Assembly: GCA_026707935.1 (NCBI GenBank)
Contig: JAPOVX010000153.1
Span: 9,971 to 73,970, forward strand
DNA: 64,000 nucleotides
Direction: 5' to 3'
Origin: Paracoccaceae bacterium
GTDB taxonomy: Bacteria > Pseudomonadota > Alphaproteobacteria > Rhodobacterales > Rhodobacteraceae
Part shown: positions 42,943 to 52,072 of the stretch, piece by piece
Numbering within the stretch: the stretch's first letter is position 1
Layout of the letters: each line of letters opens with the position of its first letter
Position numbers and translations under genes: made by a program
The notes under the pieces: generated by a model
Told to the model about the DNA's origin: nothing
What the model saw: the letters and a program-made list of their open reading frames with translations, nothing else
The model's database searches: none

Positions 42943-43754
42943 GTGGCCAGCGGATTCAGGCGTTTGGCAATCCTGGTCATGCCAATCACCACGGCTAGCG
43001 TCACCGCGACCATGATCGCCGAGACCGTCGTCGCGCCATCCCAGTCGAATGCGACCATCGCGCGTTGATACAGGAACGTGCCCATCATCATCTGCTGATC
43101 GCCGCCTAGAAGCTGCGGCGTTGCATACGAGTTGAACGACCCTGTGAACACCAGGACGGCGCCGACGATGAGCCCGGGCACCGCGAGCGGAAAGATCACC
43201 TGCAGGAAGGTCTGGGCCGGGGTGGCGCCAAGGGATTGCGCGGCCTCGATCACGTCGTCGGGAATGTTCTCCAGCACGCCCACGATGGTCAGGATCATCA
43301 GCGGGACGAACAGGTAGACCATTGCGACGATGACCGAACCCTTGGTGAAGACCATCGTGAAGGGCGCGCCTTCGATGCCGATCCAGACCAGGAAGTCGTT
43401 CAGGATTCCGTTACTTCCCAGGATGATGAGCCAGGCGAAGGACCGGATCACCACACCCGTCAGCAGCGGGAAGACTGCAAGTATGATCAGGATCCACCGC
43501 CAGCGCGGCGGGGTACGGCTGATGGTGTAGGCCGTGAAGAAGCCGATCACCAGTGACAAGGCCGTCGTGATCAGCGAGATCTCCAGCGTCCGCCACAGGA
43601 CAGTGCGGCGGAACCCGCTTGCCAGGAAGGCTGCGTAAAAGTCGAACGGTCCAGCGCCCGCATAGAAGGTCACGGCGATGGTGGCCGACACCGGCAGAAC
43701 AAGGCACAGAACGACCAGCGCCGTCGCCGGCGCCGCCATCGCCCATCCCTTCAA
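42939..43754 (-). CDS. ABC transporter permease (PotB-like)
   Basis: A 271-aa membrane permease whose EAA loop reads NIPDDVIEAAQSLGATPAQTFLQVIFPLAVPGL. Hydrophobic segments at residues 6-28, 60-85, 90-115, 130-160, 200-220 and 245-265 give six helices. It pairs with the PotC-like permease encoded next. It begins 65 bases after the binding-protein stop, with a hairpin between. Confidence 0.9.
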   Translation of the reverse strand: MKGWAMAAPATALVVLCLVLPVSATIAVTFYAGAGPFDFYAAFLASGFRRTVLWRTLEISLITTALSLVIGFFTAYTISRTPPRWRWILIILAVFPLLTGVVIRSFAWLIILGSNGILNDFLVWIGIEGAPFTMVFTKGSVIVAMVYLFVPLMILTIVGVLENIPDDVIEAAQSLGATPAQTFLQVIFPLAVPGLIVGAVLVFTGSFNSYATPQLLGGDQQMMMGTFLYQRAMVAFDWDGATTVSAIMVAVTLAVVIGMTRIAKRLNPLAT

Positions 43755-43788
43755 TTCGTGAAAAATGACCGGTGTTCCGGATGCCTGC

Positions 43789-43810
43789 GGGGGCGCGGCG
43801 AAGCGCCCCC
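43789..43810 (-). terminator. Stem-loop between binding-protein and permease genes
   Basis: GGGGGCGC at 43789-43796 pairs with GCGCCCCC at 43803-43810 around GGCGAA. As at 543-569 and 49461-49484, it sits just 3' of an ABC binding-protein gene and lacks a T-run, suggesting message stabilisation or partial attenuation. Confidence 0.55.
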
Positions 43811-43818
43811 GGAATGGC

Positions 43819-44847
43819 TCAGTTGCCGAAGACCTCGTTCCAGCGCTCGATCCACTCGGGCTTGGCAGCGTTCATCTTGGCGTTGTCCATGCGCTTGAGC
43901 CCGTTGACCATCTCGGCCCCGTAGGTCCAGAGCTTCGCCGCTGCGGGCGTCAGCATGACCGAGGGGTGGACAGGCGCGTCGACGCCATTCTCGCCCAGGG
44001 TCTTCTGCAACTCGGGTTCGAGAACGAAGTTGATGAACTCATGCGCCCGTTCGACGTTCACGGCGCCTGTCGGGATGTTGATCGTGTTCATCGTGGCGAT
44101 GTCGCCATCCTCAAGCTCCGCCCAGACGACCGTCGGCACGGCCTCCTGCAGGCGGCCGAGCGCGAAGTCCTGCGCGAGGCTCACGCTGATCTCGCCGGTC
44201 GAGAACAGGTTAATCATCTCCGACCCGGTGTTGTAGTTCTTCAAGACGTTGGGTTTCAGCTTTTCGATTTCGGCGAAGGCCGCGTCGGGATCTTCATAGG
44301 CGTTCACCCCGGCCTTGTCGCCGGCCAGGACGACGACCATCGGCCCGGCGGTTGTGGTGATGCCAGGAAGGGAGATCTTGCCTGCCAGATCCTCGCGCCA
44401 CAGGTCTGCCCACGAGGTGATGGGGTCGCTGACCTGCGCGGAGTCGTAGACGATGCCGACCCGGCCCAGCGTATAGGCTGGGCCATAGTCGCCCATCGGC
44501 GCTTCGGCCATCTCGTAGACGCCGTCAAGATTCGGCAATTTCGAGCGGTCGACCGTCTGGAACAGCCCCTTGTCGATCCCGAGTTGAGCGAAACTGTCGG
44601 GCAGGTAGATCAGATCGACCCCCTTGCCGCCCCGGATCTCGATCTTGCTGATTCGGTCGGCGCTGTTGCCGGTCTCGAAGATGATCTCGCAGCCGCACTG
44701 CTCCTGGAACGGCTCGACGATATACTCGTTCAGCTTGTCGCCATTGAAGCCCCACCAGGAGACGACGAGCGTCTCGGCCTGGACGGATGCCGGTAAGGCC
44801 GCAAGCGCAATCGCCGCGGCAAGAGATTTGGAATGTCGTGTCATCAT
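43819..44847 (-). CDS. ABC transporter substrate-binding protein (PotD-like)
   Basis: A 342-aa periplasmic protein with a signal peptide (MTRHSKSLAAAIALAALPASVQAE). The mature start ETLVVSWWGFNGDKLNEYIVEPFQEQCG and the later WADLWREDLAGKISLPG and EFINFVLEPELQKTLGENG are typical for the spermidine/putrescine and related amine or iron-binding family. It captures the ligand for the downstream permeases and ATPase. The M20 peptidase and amidohydrolase relic further on suggest an amide-containing ligand rather than a free polyamine. This is the first gene of the operon. Confidence 0.88.
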   Translation of the reverse strand: MMTRHSKSLAAAIALAALPASVQAETLVVSWWGFNGDKLNEYIVEPFQEQCGCEIIFETGNSADRISKIEIRGGKGVDLIYLPDSFAQLGIDKGLFQTVDRSKLPNLDGVYEMAEAPMGDYGPAYTLGRVGIVYDSAQVSDPITSWADLWREDLAGKISLPGITTTAGPMVVVLAGDKAGVNAYEDPDAAFAEIEKLKPNVLKNYNTGSEMINLFSTGEISVSLAQDFALGRLQEAVPTVVWAELEDGDIATMNTINIPTGAVNVERAHEFINFVLEPELQKTLGENGVDAPVHPSVMLTPAAAKLWTYGAEMVNGLKRMDNAKMNAAKPEWIERWNEVFGN

Positions 44848-45407
44848 TGATTTGCCCCCCTGCAGGCAATTTTATTGTCAAGATCGATTCAACTCCCCGA
44901 TTTCATTCGTGGAGTTCAAAGTCTAGCGCATGGTTCTGATTGTGCAAGCAAACCCGCTCGAATTCACGTTACCAGCGAACCGGTGAACAAGGAGAATCCA
45001 CCGCGTTTTCGGATTCGCCTTCGCATGCGGCCGGACTCACTTTCAAATCCGACCGGATTCAGAAAACGGCGTCACTCGAAAAGCAATAATTGGTCAGTTT
45101 CATTTTCTTCCGACAAGGGATTTCGAAACGCGGTAAACAGACCAGGCGAGGTTCACCGTGACTTTGACCGTCGTGTTTCGCGATTCTCATGCGATTCGAA
45201 CAAGAATGGCTGGCGAGAGCCGCGAAAACCAAAAATGTCGACCAGGAAATAGCCAGAACAGACACCTTTTTCATGAATTCCCGGTTTTTTGAACGAAATT
45301 CATGTGTTAGGCACGCTTTTCAGAAACAACGATCCATCAGAACGGTTTTTCACCAAAAGGACCAAAAGATCAAAACCCCTGTAGAAAATATCCGGTTTTC
45401 GGGGCCA
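44848..45407. other. Divergent intergenic region
   Basis: About 560 bases between the ABC operon (minus) and the Fic gene (plus). The middle (44920-45330) is AT-richer than the surroundings. A plus-strand frame is open from 45189 into the Fic gene, so the Fic start may lie further left. No operator or structure could be assigned. Confidence 0.5.
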
Positions 45408-46934
45408 GTGAACGTTTATCACCGAAGACGTTTGCCGGAACCCGCGATCCCGGCCGGTTATGGCGCCCTTATCGACGCCTTTGGACTGCATGTCCCTGTG
45501 CCAATCAAGCTCGCTGCCACAGGCGAACGCCATCGCGTCACCGATGCTTCGGGTTGGCTGATCATGACGCCGCGCCACCGACCAGAAGCATCCCTGCGTG
45601 GTCATCTGACCTTCGCACTCAAGTACGAAGGCCTCGATCTTGCCGTGCTCAAGCGGCTGTTTCTGACGACGGGTCCCGAGCCCGTCGCAAAGTGGGTACG
45701 CGACGAACCGACGGGAAGTTATGCGCGACGGATTTGGTTCCTTTACGAATGGCTGACTGGCACTCGTCTTGATCTGCCGGATGCCAATGGTGGCCGATAT
45801 GTCCCTGTCCTTGATGATCGCATGCAATTCGGAGCGGATAGCACCAATTCCTCACGGCATCGGATAAGGAACAACCTTCCGGGCAATCCAGACTTTTGTC
45901 CGCTCGTGTTTCGCACCGCTGAACTTCAGGCGTTTTGCGATCTGGACCTTGCCGCGAAGGCGCGAGGGGCCGTCGACGCGGTACCGCGCGCTCTGTTGGC
46001 GCGAACCGCCGCCTTTCTCCTCCTGAAGGATTCTCGATCGAGCTTCGCCATAGAGGGCGAGCGCCCACCGCAGGGTCGCATTCAACGTTGGGGCCGCGCC
46101 ATTGGCGAGGCAGGACAACTCGAACTCGACCAGGACGAACTGCTGCGGCTACAGCAAATTGTCATAGGGGATGAGCGGTTCATCAAAATGGGCTTCCGGC
46201 GCGACGGCGGATTCGTGGGCACGCATGATCGCGAAAGCAGGATGCCATTGCCCGATCATGTCAGCGCCCGCCATGAGGACCTCGACACACTGATTGGCGG
46301 CATGGTTGCGTTTGCATGTGGTCAGTCACGGTCAGTGGACCCGGTTATCGCGGCCGGTGCGCTGGCATTCGGATTTGTCTACATCCATCCGTTCGAAGAC
46401 GGAAATGGCCGTTTGCATCGGTATCTGTTCCATCATGTTCTGACTCAACGCGGTTTCAATCCACCAGGCGTCGTCTTTCCCATCTCGTCGGCCATTCTGG
46501 AACGGATCGATGAATATCGCGATGTCTTGGAAAGCTATTCTGCAAGACTCTTGCCACTGATCGAATGGAAGCCAACCAGCAGCTTCAATGTCGAAGTCAC
46601 GAACGATACGGGTGATTTCTACCGTTTTTTCGATGCCACGCCTCACGCCGAGTTTCTTTATGGCTGCGTGCAGAAGACCATCGACGTGGACCTTCCCCGC
46701 GAGGCAGACTTTCTGCGGCGATACGACCGGTTTAGCGCAAGGGTGGATGACATGTTTGACATGCCGGGCCGCAAGATCGACCTCCTGTTCCGTTTCTTGC
46801 ATCAAAACAACGGGCAACTTTCGGCGAGGGCGCGCAGGAAGGAATTTGCCATGCTCAAGGACGCCGAGACGAATCACATTGAAGCCGCCTACCGCGAAAT
46901 TTTCGCAGGGAACGGGTTCATGGACGTTGAGTGA
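45408..46934 (+). CDS. Fic family protein (AMP-transferase) with inhibitory motif
   Basis: A Fic-domain protein of 508 aa from a GTG at 45408; the frame is open back to 45189 but that part is unlike a protein domain. Residues 5-190 form an N-terminal domain (AGYGALIDAFGL, LTFALKYEGLDLAVLKRLF). The autoinhibitory helix is SRSSFAIEGE (S-x-x-x-E-G) and the Fic active site is HPFEDGNGRLHRYL, so both toxin and in-cis inhibitor elements are present (class II). A C-terminal helical part ends FMDVE. Fic proteins usually attach AMP to target proteins. It stands alone between two ABC operons. Confidence 0.88.
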   Translation: MNVYHRRRLPEPAIPAGYGALIDAFGLHVPVPIKLAATGERHRVTDASGWLIMTPRHRPEASLRGHLTFALKYEGLDLAVLKRLFLTTGPEPVAKWVRDEPTGSYARRIWFLYEWLTGTRLDLPDANGGRYVPVLDDRMQFGADSTNSSRHRIRNNLPGNPDFCPLVFRTAELQAFCDLDLAAKARGAVDAVPRALLARTAAFLLLKDSRSSFAIEGERPPQGRIQRWGRAIGEAGQLELDQDELLRLQQIVIGDERFIKMGFRRDGGFVGTHDRESRMPLPDHVSARHEDLDTLIGGMVAFACGQSRSVDPVIAAGALAFGFVYIHPFEDGNGRLHRYLFHHVLTQRGFNPPGVVFPISSAILERIDEYRDVLESYSARLLPLIEWKPTSSFNVEVTNDTGDFYRFFDATPHAEFLYGCVQKTIDVDLPREADFLRRYDRFSARVDDMFDMPGRKIDLLFRFLHQNNGQLSARARRKEFAMLKDAETNHIEAAYREIFAGNGFMDVE

Positions 46935-47138
46935 CGGGTGCGTGGATGAGGTGGTGAATGGCGAATTGCGCCGGCACGGGCGGGAGCCACGCGTTCAGGC
47001 ACCGGTGATGCTCTTGAACAATCGAATCAGGACACTCTCTGCCGACCGATTGCGGCTGCCAAAAGTACGCGGACAGGTTCTTCAGGATGGCCGGGTCAAT
47101 GATAAGGCTGTTCGGCAACGCCGCTGGGCAATATCCGC

Positions 47139-47891
47139 CTAACGCTTGGCAGCGTAATAAGACAGGCGCCGTTCCAGAGCAGCAAGCGCCTCGGAGATCG
47201 TGAAAGCGAGCGCGAACAGCACGATCAGCACCGCCCAGAAATGGGACATCAGGAAATTTGCCGAATACAGTTCGAACAAGGCCCCGAAGCCGACGATCGA
47301 GATGAGGAGCTGGCCGATGATCACGCCCTTCACCGCGCGAATCACGCCAATCCTCACACCTCCGAGGATTTCCGGAAGTGCGGCCCAGAAGTAGATCTTG
47401 GTGAACGCATCCCATGGCGATGCGCCGAAGCTGAGCGCCATGTCCACCAGCGAACGGTTGATCTGCATCACGCCGGCGCGCGCATTCAGTATGATGATCC
47501 AGATCCCGAACAGTGCGGTCGTGATGATGATCGACTTCATGCCGAAACCGAACAACACCATCAGGACCGGGACGAGGGCGGTCAATGGCGCGCTGAGAAA
47601 GATGTTGACCCACGGTAACAGCAGTTCGTCGATCAGCCGGTTCTTGCCCATGAGAATGCCCACCGGAATTCCGATCACGACCGCAGAAAACACGCCTGCG
47701 AGGAATGCCCGCGCCGTCTCCGAAAGCGCCTTCTGGAATGCCGGCGTGCCGAATATCTCGTAGAGTGTCGCAAGAACCTCCGACAACGGCGGCAGGAAAA
47801 ACGTCAGTCCGCTTTGCCCGACGGCCTCCCAGAGCAACCCCCAGAGGATGAGCGAAGACATGCCCGGAAGTCGATATCCAAGGACGATCAT
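47139..47891 (-). CDS. ABC transporter permease (SsuC/TauC-like)
   Basis: A 250-aa six-helix permease. The EAA loop is NRSLVDMALSFGASPWDAFTKIYFWAALPEILGGVRIG, typical of the nitrate/sulfonate/taurine family. It is encoded three bases after the ATPase gene. A second permease gene, not identical, lies upstream of the ATPase, so the importer may be a heterodimer. The two permeases differ strongly in sequence. Confidence 0.88.
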   Translation of the reverse strand: MIVLGYRLPGMSSLILWGLLWEAVGQSGLTFFLPPLSEVLATLYEIFGTPAFQKALSETARAFLAGVFSAVVIGIPVGILMGKNRLIDELLLPWVNIFLSAPLTALVPVLMVLFGFGMKSIIITTALFGIWIIILNARAGVMQINRSLVDMALSFGASPWDAFTKIYFWAALPEILGGVRIGVIRAVKGVIIGQLLISIVGFGALFELYSANFLMSHFWAVLIVLFALAFTISEALAALERRLSYYAAKR

Positions 47892-47894
47892 CGC

Positions 47895-48695
47895 TTACTC
47901 CACGTAATTCCGGAGCGACGCCCAGATCTGGTCGACGATATCCAGGTACTCGGGATCGCGCCGGATATCGGCAACGTCCTTGTTACGGAGGCCTTTTGGC
48001 CTGATTATCTCCGATACGCGGCTCGGGCGCGGCAACAGAATGGCAATCTGGTCCGAAACATAGACCGCCTCCTCGATGGAATGGGTGACGAAGAGAAACG
48101 TCTTGTTCTCCTCCGCAACGAGATCGAGGAGATCCTCCTGGAACTTTCGGCGGGTCTGTTCGTCGACTGCCGAAAACGGTTCGTCCATCAGGAGAACCTC
48201 GCTGTCTACGGCGAGGGCGCGTGCGAGTCCCACACGTTGGCGCATGCCGCCAGACAACTCGTGCGGGTAGCTCTTTTCAAAACCTGCCAGGCCGACGTTA
48301 CGGATATATTTCTCCGCAATCCCTTCACGCTCCGACACTCCAACGCCCCGGAGTTCAAGCCCGAAGGCGACGTTTCGCAGCACGTTTGCCCATGGCAACA
48401 GGGCAAAGTCCTGGAACACGAATGCACGGTCCGGGCCAGGCCCTGTCACGGGACGGCCGTTGACCTCGACTTCTCCCGACGTGGGCTCCAGGAGCCCGGC
48501 TATGATTTTCAGGAGCGTCGTCTTTCCGCATCCCGAGGGCCCGAGCAGCGACGTGAGTTGCCCGTGCGGGAATTCCAGGGTCAGATTCCTGAGTGCTTCC
48601 ACCTCGCCATAGGTCTTCGAGATGTTTCGCGCCGAGACCGCTGTCAATGGCGCGGCGGCCACTTCGGCCCCGTTCCTAGTCTGACGCGTATCCAC
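47895..48695 (-). CDS. ABC transporter ATP-binding protein (SsuB/TauB-like)
   Basis: A 266-aa ATPase with Walker A LLGPSGCGKTTLLKI, Q-loop FVFQDFALLPWANVLRN, signature LSGGMRQRVGLARALA, Walker B VLLMDEPFSAVDEQTRR and the H-loop VTHSIEEAVYVSDQIAIL. The short C-terminus fits the nitrate/taurine/sulfonate subfamily. Its start lies 20 bases inside the end of the upstream permease gene. Confidence 0.92.
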   Translation of the reverse strand: MDTRQTRNGAEVAAAPLTAVSARNISKTYGEVEALRNLTLEFPHGQLTSLLGPSGCGKTTLLKIIAGLLEPTSGEVEVNGRPVTGPGPDRAFVFQDFALLPWANVLRNVAFGLELRGVGVSEREGIAEKYIRNVGLAGFEKSYPHELSGGMRQRVGLARALAVDSEVLLMDEPFSAVDEQTRRKFQEDLLDLVAEENKTFLFVTHSIEEAVYVSDQIAILLPRPSRVSEIIRPKGLRNKDVADIRRDPEYLDIVDQIWASLRNYVE

Positions 48696-49443
48696 GGTCG
48701 TTTCCTTCGAAGAGAACGTGTTCGATTCGTTCCAGGAGATTCAGAAAGCACACGGCGAGCAGGATGATGGAAAAGATGGCGGCATACATGCTCGCGTAGT
48801 CGGCAATCGAGCGGCTGTACGTGATGATGTCCCCGATCCCGGTCGGCGTGATCTTGAGTTCGGACAGGATCGCACCGATGAATCCGGCGGATGTGCCGAG
48901 GCGCAGGCCGGAGAATATGATCGGCGAAGCGGACGGAATGATGACCTTCAGGATAATGTCCCTCTCCGAGCCGAGAAAGGAGTATCCCATTTCCTTCAGG
49001 TTCGTTGGCGTATTGCGTACAGCGCCCGCCGTGTTCAGGACGATGACGGGCATCGCCATGATGCAGACAACGAAAACTTTCGATGTCAGCCCGATCCCGT
49101 ACACCATCACCAGGAGCGGGATGAGAGCGGCGAGCGGTGCGGCCTGCATGACGATGAAAATCGGCAGGAACAGCCAGTCGAACCAGGAACTGAGCCCGAT
49201 CCAGAGGCCAAGGGCAATCCCGAGAAAAGCAGAGATCAGCAGTCCGACGGCGAGCGGTCGGAGCGTGTCAATGTAGGCGTGGAAAAGCGAGCCGTCAATT
49301 GCCATGGCGACAAGCGCCGCCATTGACTCTAAGAACGTGGGGAAGCCGTAACTGACAGGAATGTGCCCGGCGATTTCCCAGGCGCCGAAGACAATGACTC
49401 CTGAGAGAAGCTTGAGTGACAGGGACCTGTTCATCGTCATCAT
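48676..49443 (-). CDS. ABC transporter permease (SsuC/TauC-like)
   Basis: From the ATG at 49443 (MMTMNRSLSLKLLSGVIVFGAWE) the protein is about 255 aa; upstream in-frame codons cover the hairpin and the binding-protein end, so they are not used. The EAA loop is NTPTNLKEMGYSFLGSERDIILKVIIPSASPIIFSGLRLG. GGGAAAT precedes the start. It is the first permease after the binding protein. Confidence 0.88.
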   Translation of the reverse strand: MMTMNRSLSLKLLSGVIVFGAWEIAGHIPVSYGFPTFLESMAALVAMAIDGSLFHAYIDTLRPLAVGLLISAFLGIALGLWIGLSSWFDWLFLPIFIVMQAAPLAALIPLLVMVYGIGLTSKVFVVCIMAMPVIVLNTAGAVRNTPTNLKEMGYSFLGSERDIILKVIIPSASPIIFSGLRLGTSAGFIGAILSELKITPTGIGDIITYSRSIADYASMYAAIFSIILLAVCFLNLLERIEHVLFEGNDRGYASD

Positions 49444-49460
49444 CTGCAAAATTTCCCGGA

Positions 49461-49484
49461 GGCGGTGCCCTCGCGGACACCGCC
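49461..49484 (-). terminator. Stem-loop between binding-protein and permease genes
   Basis: GGCGGTG at 49461-49467 pairs with CACCGCC at 49478-49484. It is the third example in this window of a hairpin directly after an ABC binding-protein gene, without a T-run. Confidence 0.5.
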
Positions 49485-49493
49485 CCGAATTGT

Positions 49494-50465
49494 TCAGTTC
49501 ATGGCAGCGTCCAGCGGCGCCATGTACCAGAAGTCCTCGATCTTGAGGGTTGATGGATCGCCTTCGAGCTGGCCCGCATTGCTGTACCACTCCAGGTCGG
49601 CCATCGCTGCTTTCCGGCCGCCGCCGTTCGGGTCGTACAGCCCGCCCGCGACTGCGTCGGCATAGAAATTGTCGAGACTGTCAAGGATTTCCTTGGGCAG
49701 TTGACCGATCGGACCTTCCGGATTTGTCTCCCGCCGGACCATTGTCGGGTCGGCGTTCATTTCCTGCCAGACGCTGAGGAGTGCGTCGACAAAGATCTGA
49801 ACCTGGTCTTCGTTGGCCTTGATCCAGTCGAGATTGGCAAAGAGGGCTTCGTCCGAAGCTTCGACGTCGAACATGGGCAACACGTTGAACTTGTCGCCGT
49901 GCTGACGCATCACCTTGTTCTTGTTTGAAAGATCGATGATGGTCGCGTCCGCCTGGCCCGCCACGAGCGCGACGACACGGTTCGCCGAACCCGGGACGTA
50001 GGAACGTTCGCCGAACTTGATGCCGGTCTCGCTCTCGATGACGTTGGCAATCGAATCCGTTCCGCCGCCACGCGAGTGCAGCAGGATCGGTTCACCGTCC
50101 AAATCCTCAAGCTTGCTGTATTTCATGGTCGTCACGGGGAAGAACTTCAGCTTCGAGAGCTGGAAGATAATCCGCACCGGTGCTTTCGCCCGCTGCATTG
50201 CTGCATACGGCGTACCGAAGCCGATTTCCATCTGACCGCTCAGCACCGCCTGAATGGCCAACTCCTCGTCCGAGAAGGCGGTCCACTCGTAGTCGAGGCC
50301 ATTGGCCTTTGCCCGGTCGAGCGCGATAAAGAATGCCGCGAGTTCGTCCGACGGCGTCTCGCCCAGCGCGATGCGGATCGTATCCGCCTGCACGGCTGGT
50401 GCGGAAAGCGCGATCGAAATCGGCAGGATCGTTGCCAAGCCTGCCTTTATCAGGAATTTCTTCAT
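49494..50465 (-). CDS. ABC substrate-binding protein (SsuA/TauA/NMT1-like)
   Basis: A 323-aa periplasmic protein with a signal peptide (MKKFLIKAGLATILPISIALSAPAVQAD). The mature part begins TIRIALGETPSDELAAFFIALDRAKANGLDYEW, then GQMEIGFGTPYAAMQRAKAPVRI and ILLHSRGGGTDSIANVIESETGIKF. This is the family that binds sulfonates, nitrate, pyrimidine precursors or aromatic acids. It lies 80 bases downstream of the GntR-type gene on the same strand. Confidence 0.88.
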   Translation of the reverse strand: MKKFLIKAGLATILPISIALSAPAVQADTIRIALGETPSDELAAFFIALDRAKANGLDYEWTAFSDEELAIQAVLSGQMEIGFGTPYAAMQRAKAPVRIIFQLSKLKFFPVTTMKYSKLEDLDGEPILLHSRGGGTDSIANVIESETGIKFGERSYVPGSANRVVALVAGQADATIIDLSNKNKVMRQHGDKFNVLPMFDVEASDEALFANLDWIKANEDQVQIFVDALLSVWQEMNADPTMVRRETNPEGPIGQLPKEILDSLDNFYADAVAGGLYDPNGGGRKAAMADLEWYSNAGQLEGDPSTLKIEDFWYMAPLDAAMN

Positions 50466-50545
50466 TTCGATATCTCCTCGTTGTTGTCATGCTACTTTTT
50501 GCCGTGTTTTTCAACGGCTCGGCGGTCTGTTTCAGTGTACCGCCA

Positions 50546-51223
50546 TCACACCTCGCCGAATAAACGGGCCGAGACCGAACCCAGGTGGTCACGCATTGCG
50601 GAGAAGGCAGACGTCGGATGGCGCAACTCGATCGCGGAAGCGATCCGGTCATGTTCCGCAAAACTTGGATGATTGGGTGAAGGTCGTTCGGAATCTCGAA
50701 CGACTGTGCTCCAGGCTACTGCGCGGCGAACCTGGTTGAGCCTGTCGAAGAGTGACAGGAGCAACACGTTTCCCGTGGCTTCCGCCACGGCACGATGAAA
50801 CAGGTCGTCGCGTGCCTCGTATTCCTCCCAACTCGCTGCCAATTCCGCCCTTGCCTGGCTCCGCCTGATTGTCGTCAAGGCCTCCCCGGACGCATTGATT
50901 GCCGCTTCCTGCGCAAGTGCCGGCTCCAGTGACAATCTCGCACGCATCATCTGCACCGGCGTAACCTTCCTGCTGAGGTCCGCCAGACGGTCGGCACCGT
51001 TGACTGCCAGGAATGTTCCCTTCCCGACGTGGCGCCAGATTCTCCCTTCGTACTCCAAGGCCTCAAGAGCCTGACGCAATCTCGTGCGGGTCATGCCGAG
51101 GCTTACGATCAGGTCACGTTCTGGCGGCAACCGGTCGCCCGGATTGTATTGGCCCGCCGCTATGAATGCCTTGAGCGTCGCAAGAGCGTCTTCCCGGTCT
51201 GTCGTTTCAGGCCTCGCAAACAT
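50546..51223 (-). CDS. FadR-family (GntR) transcriptional regulator
   Basis: A 225-aa regulator. The winged HTH reads YNPGDRLPPERDLIVSLGMTRTRLRQALEALEYEGRIWRHVGKGTFL (residues 27-72). The C-terminal FCD ligand domain has MMRARLSLEPALAQEA and metal-site histidines in DDLFHRAVAEATGN and AMRDHLG. FCD regulators bind small carboxylates and repress operons until the ligand appears. It is encoded between the ABC operon (same strand) and a divergent FAH-family gene; palindromes in the divergent gap (51240-51277) are its likely operators. Confidence 0.9.
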   Translation of the reverse strand: MFARPETTDREDALATLKAFIAAGQYNPGDRLPPERDLIVSLGMTRTRLRQALEALEYEGRIWRHVGKGTFLAVNGADRLADLSRKVTPVQMMRARLSLEPALAQEAAINASGEALTTIRRSQARAELAASWEEYEARDDLFHRAVAEATGNVLLLSLFDRLNQVRRAVAWSTVVRDSERPSPNHPSFAEHDRIASAIELRHPTSAFSAMRDHLGSVSARLFGEV

Positions 51224-51239
51224 TGCGTGGACTCCTAAA

Positions 51240-51277
51240 TTGGTTGACCAATATACGCAATTGATCTACCATAGATC
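51240..51277. promoter_or_regulatory. Probable GntR/FadR operators in the divergent gap
   Basis: Two perfect inverted repeats: TTGGTTGACCAA at 51240-51251 (TTGGT/ACCAA arms) and GATCTACCATAGATC at 51263-51277 (six-base arms, three-base centre). They lie 17 to 54 bases upstream of the GntR start and within the divergent promoter of the FAH-family gene. Confidence 0.6.
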
Positions 51278-51385
51278 GACCAAAAGGGATTGGCAAGGGC
51301 GATTGGTTTCCCGGGAATTTTGCGATAGAGCCGGCGTCGGTCCGCGGGCTAGCACCGCCGCTACCGATCATGAACGGAGGCACGC

Positions 51386-52072
51386 ATGACATCATTCGCG
51401 TTCCGGCAGCCGCCGGTAGTCGGACTGCCGGTAGTCGGCCTTGAAACGCGGTTCCCGGTCCGTCGTGTCTACTGCATCGGGCGAAACTACGCCGCTCACG
51501 CCATCGAGATGGGGCACAATCCGGATCGTGAACCGCCCTTCTTTTTTCAAAAAAATCCCGACAACCTGGACCCTTCCGGCGAGTTTCCCTATCCGCCACG
51601 TTCCTCGGACGTACACCATGAAGCCGAGTTGGCCGTCATGCTGAAGTCGGGGGGATCGGATATATCGGTCGAAAGTGCCCTCGACCACGTATTCGGCTAT
51701 GCATTATCGCTCGACATGACCCGCCGCGACCTCCAGGGTGGGCAAAAGAAACTCGGCCGGCCATGGGAAATTGGAAAGGCATTCGAGCGGTCCGCGCCAG
51801 TCGGTCCCATCCATCCGGTTTCGTTGGTCGGGCACCTGTCCTCCGGCAGAATCACGTTGAAAGTCGACGGAGAACTTCGCCAGGAGGGCGATCTCAAACA
51901 GATGATCTGGAAGGTGCCCGAGATGATCTCATATCTCTCGGAATACTTCGAACTTGCCGGCGGCGACGTCATCCTGTCCGGCACACCGGCGGGTGTTGAC
52001 TCGGTCGACAGGGGCAACGTCATGGAAGTCGAGGTTGCTGGTCTCGGCGCCATGAAGGTGAAGGTCGTGTGA
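51386..52072 (+). CDS. Fumarylacetoacetate hydrolase family protein
   Basis: A 228-aa FAH-fold enzyme. The metal ligands lie in VHHEAELAVML (E-x-E) and SLDMTRRDLQ (Asp). Other family blocks are VYCIGRNYAAHAIEMG at the N-terminus, GRPWEIGKAFERSAPVG, and GDVILSGTPAGVDSVDRG at the C-terminus. Such enzymes cleave C-C bonds of diketo or oxo acids, or decarboxylate oxaloacetate. AACGGAGG precedes the ATG at 51386. Its divergent placement from the FadR-type regulator suggests common control with the taurine/nitrate-type importer, whose ligand may feed this step. Confidence 0.9.
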   Translation: MTSFAFRQPPVVGLPVVGLETRFPVRRVYCIGRNYAAHAIEMGHNPDREPPFFFQKNPDNLDPSGEFPYPPRSSDVHHEAELAVMLKSGGSDISVESALDHVFGYALSLDMTRRDLQGGQKKLGRPWEIGKAFERSAPVGPIHPVSLVGHLSSGRITLKVDGELRQEGDLKQMIWKVPEMISYLSEYFELAGGDVILSGTPAGVDSVDRGNVMEVEVAGLGAMKVKVV

